A DNA stretch of 43,300 bases from Gammaproteobacteria bacterium (GTDB lineage Bacteria; Pseudomonadota; Gammaproteobacteria; PS1; Pseudothioglobaceae). Under the pieces are notes generated by a model, which saw only the letters and a program-made list of their open reading frames with translations, made no database searches and was not told where the DNA came from. Positions within the stretch are counted from its first letter, which is position 1. Each line of letters begins with the position of its first letter. Made by a program: the position numbers and the translations under genes. The DNA lies in NCBI GenBank assembly GCA_029243595.1, contig JAQWRQ010000014.1, positions 1 to 43,300 on the forward strand. Reading direction: 5' to 3'. Positions 43,271 to 43,300 of this stretch are shown here, one piece after another.

Positions 43271-43300
43271 ATGAATTTAAGTAAATGGTTTATTTTAATC
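43271..43300 (+). CDS. Possible 5' end of a plus-strand gene (partial)
   Basis: ATG at 43271 opens a frame reading MNLSKWFILI up to the window end, which looks like a signal peptide or membrane anchor start. It is divergent from algC with only nine bases between the start codons. No ribosome binding site is seen. Ten codons are too few for a firm call. Confidence 0.35.
   Translation, partial: MNLSKWFILI

Overview
The window looks like a chromosomal segment of a compact, AT-rich marine gammaproteobacterium. The protein set (two secreted Gly/Asn/Trp repeat proteins resembling sulfur globule proteins, a UbiH/UbiM-type ubiquinone hydroxylase, ilvBNC-pssA-leuA, ftsA-lpxC) fits a sulfur oxidiser of the SUP05/Thioglobus/bivalve-symbiont group. 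That placement is an inference from gene content and style, not a database match. Almost all of the window is core genome. I see no prophage, insertion sequence, CRISPR array or integrase. Gene packing is tight, and several convergent gene pairs overlap or abut at their stop codons.

Layout. 1-1560: tail of one and two complete secreted repeat proteins, each with its own terminator or promoter signals, probably a small sulfur-globule-type family. 1618-1731: tRNA-Asn with promoter and terminator. 1809-4458: ygiQ, then an intergenic stretch that may hold an unidentified small RNA, then a small exported protein on the minus strand. 4535-8868: class I aminotransferase (minus), uvrB-queE (plus), and an exported Hsp20-like protein (minus). 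8936-11918: aroC-SulP transporter (minus) and a small holin-like membrane protein. 11972-14407: tRNA-Arg(CCT), a DsbA-family protein, a glycine-zipper/Sel1/pyrF operon and tRNA-Val(GAC). 14449-20629: Sel1-repeat protein, a membrane methyltransferase, ubiquinone hydroxylase-pdxH, then aroE and rne on the minus strand. rne has a 320-base 5' leader with several hairpins.

20950-29706: a pteridine-reductase-like SDR faces a long plus-strand operon: midA-like methyltransferase, uppP, pepN, pncC, dusA, ftsA, lpxC. In this operon pepN has no ATG/GTG/TTG start that agrees with its family and appears to begin at ATT. ftsA is followed 7 bases later by lpxC, with no ftsZ between them. 29715-36632: ilvB-ilvN-ilvC-pssA, then leuA preceded by an unlisted 22-codon leucine-rich leader peptide, a HolD-like small protein and queH. 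Together these cover branched-chain amino acid synthesis, phosphatidylserine synthesis and part of queuosine synthesis. 36629-38985: argD-argF and a 67-residue orphan protein (minus). 39148-43300: hpf, mgtE, an RluA-family pseudouridine synthase, phosphomannomutase/phosphoglucomutase (minus) and the first codons of a possible further gene.

The observations most worth following are: the leu leader peptide with its stop-codon-containing GNRA hairpin; the ATT start of pepN; the ftsA-lpxC junction without ftsZ; the secreted repeat protein family; the candidate RNA at about 4060-4206; and several genes whose -10 box lies only 7-9 bases before the start codon, suggesting leaderless mRNAs. No clearly new multi-gene system was found. 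The window is mostly housekeeping with interesting local regulation.
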